Positions 5,423-5,451 of a stretch of DNA of 5,451 bases are shown piece by piece (position 1 is the first letter of the stretch; each line of letters begins with the position of its first letter). The translations under genes were made by a program, and so were the position numbers. The DNA is from Victivallales bacterium (GTDB lineage Bacteria > Verrucomicrobiota > Lentisphaeria > Oligosphaerales > Oligosphaeraceae): assembly GCA_017615955.1 (NCBI GenBank), contig JAFZZD010000101.1, positions 1 to 5,451 on the forward strand, read 5' to 3'. The notes beneath the pieces were generated by a model. That model was not told where the DNA came from. It saw only the letters and a program-made list of their open reading frames with translations, and did no database searches.

Positions 5423-5451
5423 AAAAAAAAACGGGGAACAATTTAATGTTC
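5423..5451 (-). terminator. Partial intrinsic terminator or leader attenuator, cut by the window edge
   Basis: On the minus strand GAACA (5451-5447) pairs with TGTTC (5440-5436) across a 6-nt loop. CCCCG (from the last C of that arm to 5432) and a run of nine T (5431-5423) follow. If the upstream bases outside the window continue as CGGG, the stem becomes about 9 bp, a classical intrinsic terminator. It ends only three bases before the lipoprotein ribosome binding site, so it either ends an upstream gene or attenuates this one. Confidence 0.5.

Noticed and set aside
5436..5451. GAACA-N6-TGTTC as a LexA-type SOS box
   Set aside because: The Gram-positive SOS box has GAAC-N4-GTTC. Here the spacing is eight bases between GAAC and GTTC, and the following T-run fits a terminator stem better.

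Overview
The window carries four protein genes, all on the minus strand. In transcription order (right to left) they are a DUF1573-type lipoprotein (4188-5405), dapA (3087-3956), a divergent CobS-family membrane protein (2342-3043) and a large membrane-anchored protein with VWA and glutamine-amidotransferase-like domains (131-2245). No tRNA, rRNA, CRISPR array, transposase or phage gene is visible. The plus-strand open frames are antisense shadows.

The organism looks like a bacterium of the Planctomycetota/Verrucomicrobiota/Lentisphaerota (PVC) superphylum. This is inferred from gene content: three-TM VWA/GATase-like proteins with the ESTWRWRL block and lipoproteins with a DUF1573 domain are both common there. 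The DapA has the Gram-negative type of lysine-binding residues. No marker gene allows a firmer placement.

Layout. Positions 5423-5451 look like half of an intrinsic terminator or leader attenuator cut by the window edge, just upstream of the lipoprotein's ribosome binding site. The lipoprotein gene is visibly more AT-rich than the rest. A 231-bp gap (3957-4187) separates it from dapA and holds a long hairpin, a 20-bp-period direct repeat running into an 8-bp-period GCGC-rich repeat, and a short palindrome near the dapA start. The next three genes are probably one transcription unit: 43 bp lie between dapA and the CobS-like gene, and 96 bp between that gene and the VWA gene. Each gap holds a small hairpin. 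The last 130 bp contain a perfect 23-bp tandem duplication whose second copy forms a hairpin just after the VWA gene stop.

Function. DapA makes the first committed intermediate of lysine/diaminopimelate synthesis and so feeds peptidoglycan. The other three genes are envelope proteins of unknown role. The most notable gene is the CobS-like one: its fold-level landmarks resemble cobalamin synthase, but the conserved acidic motifs appear lost and no other cobalamin gene is nearby, so it may be a pseudoenzyme or a repurposed membrane protein. No clearly new multi-gene system is evident.
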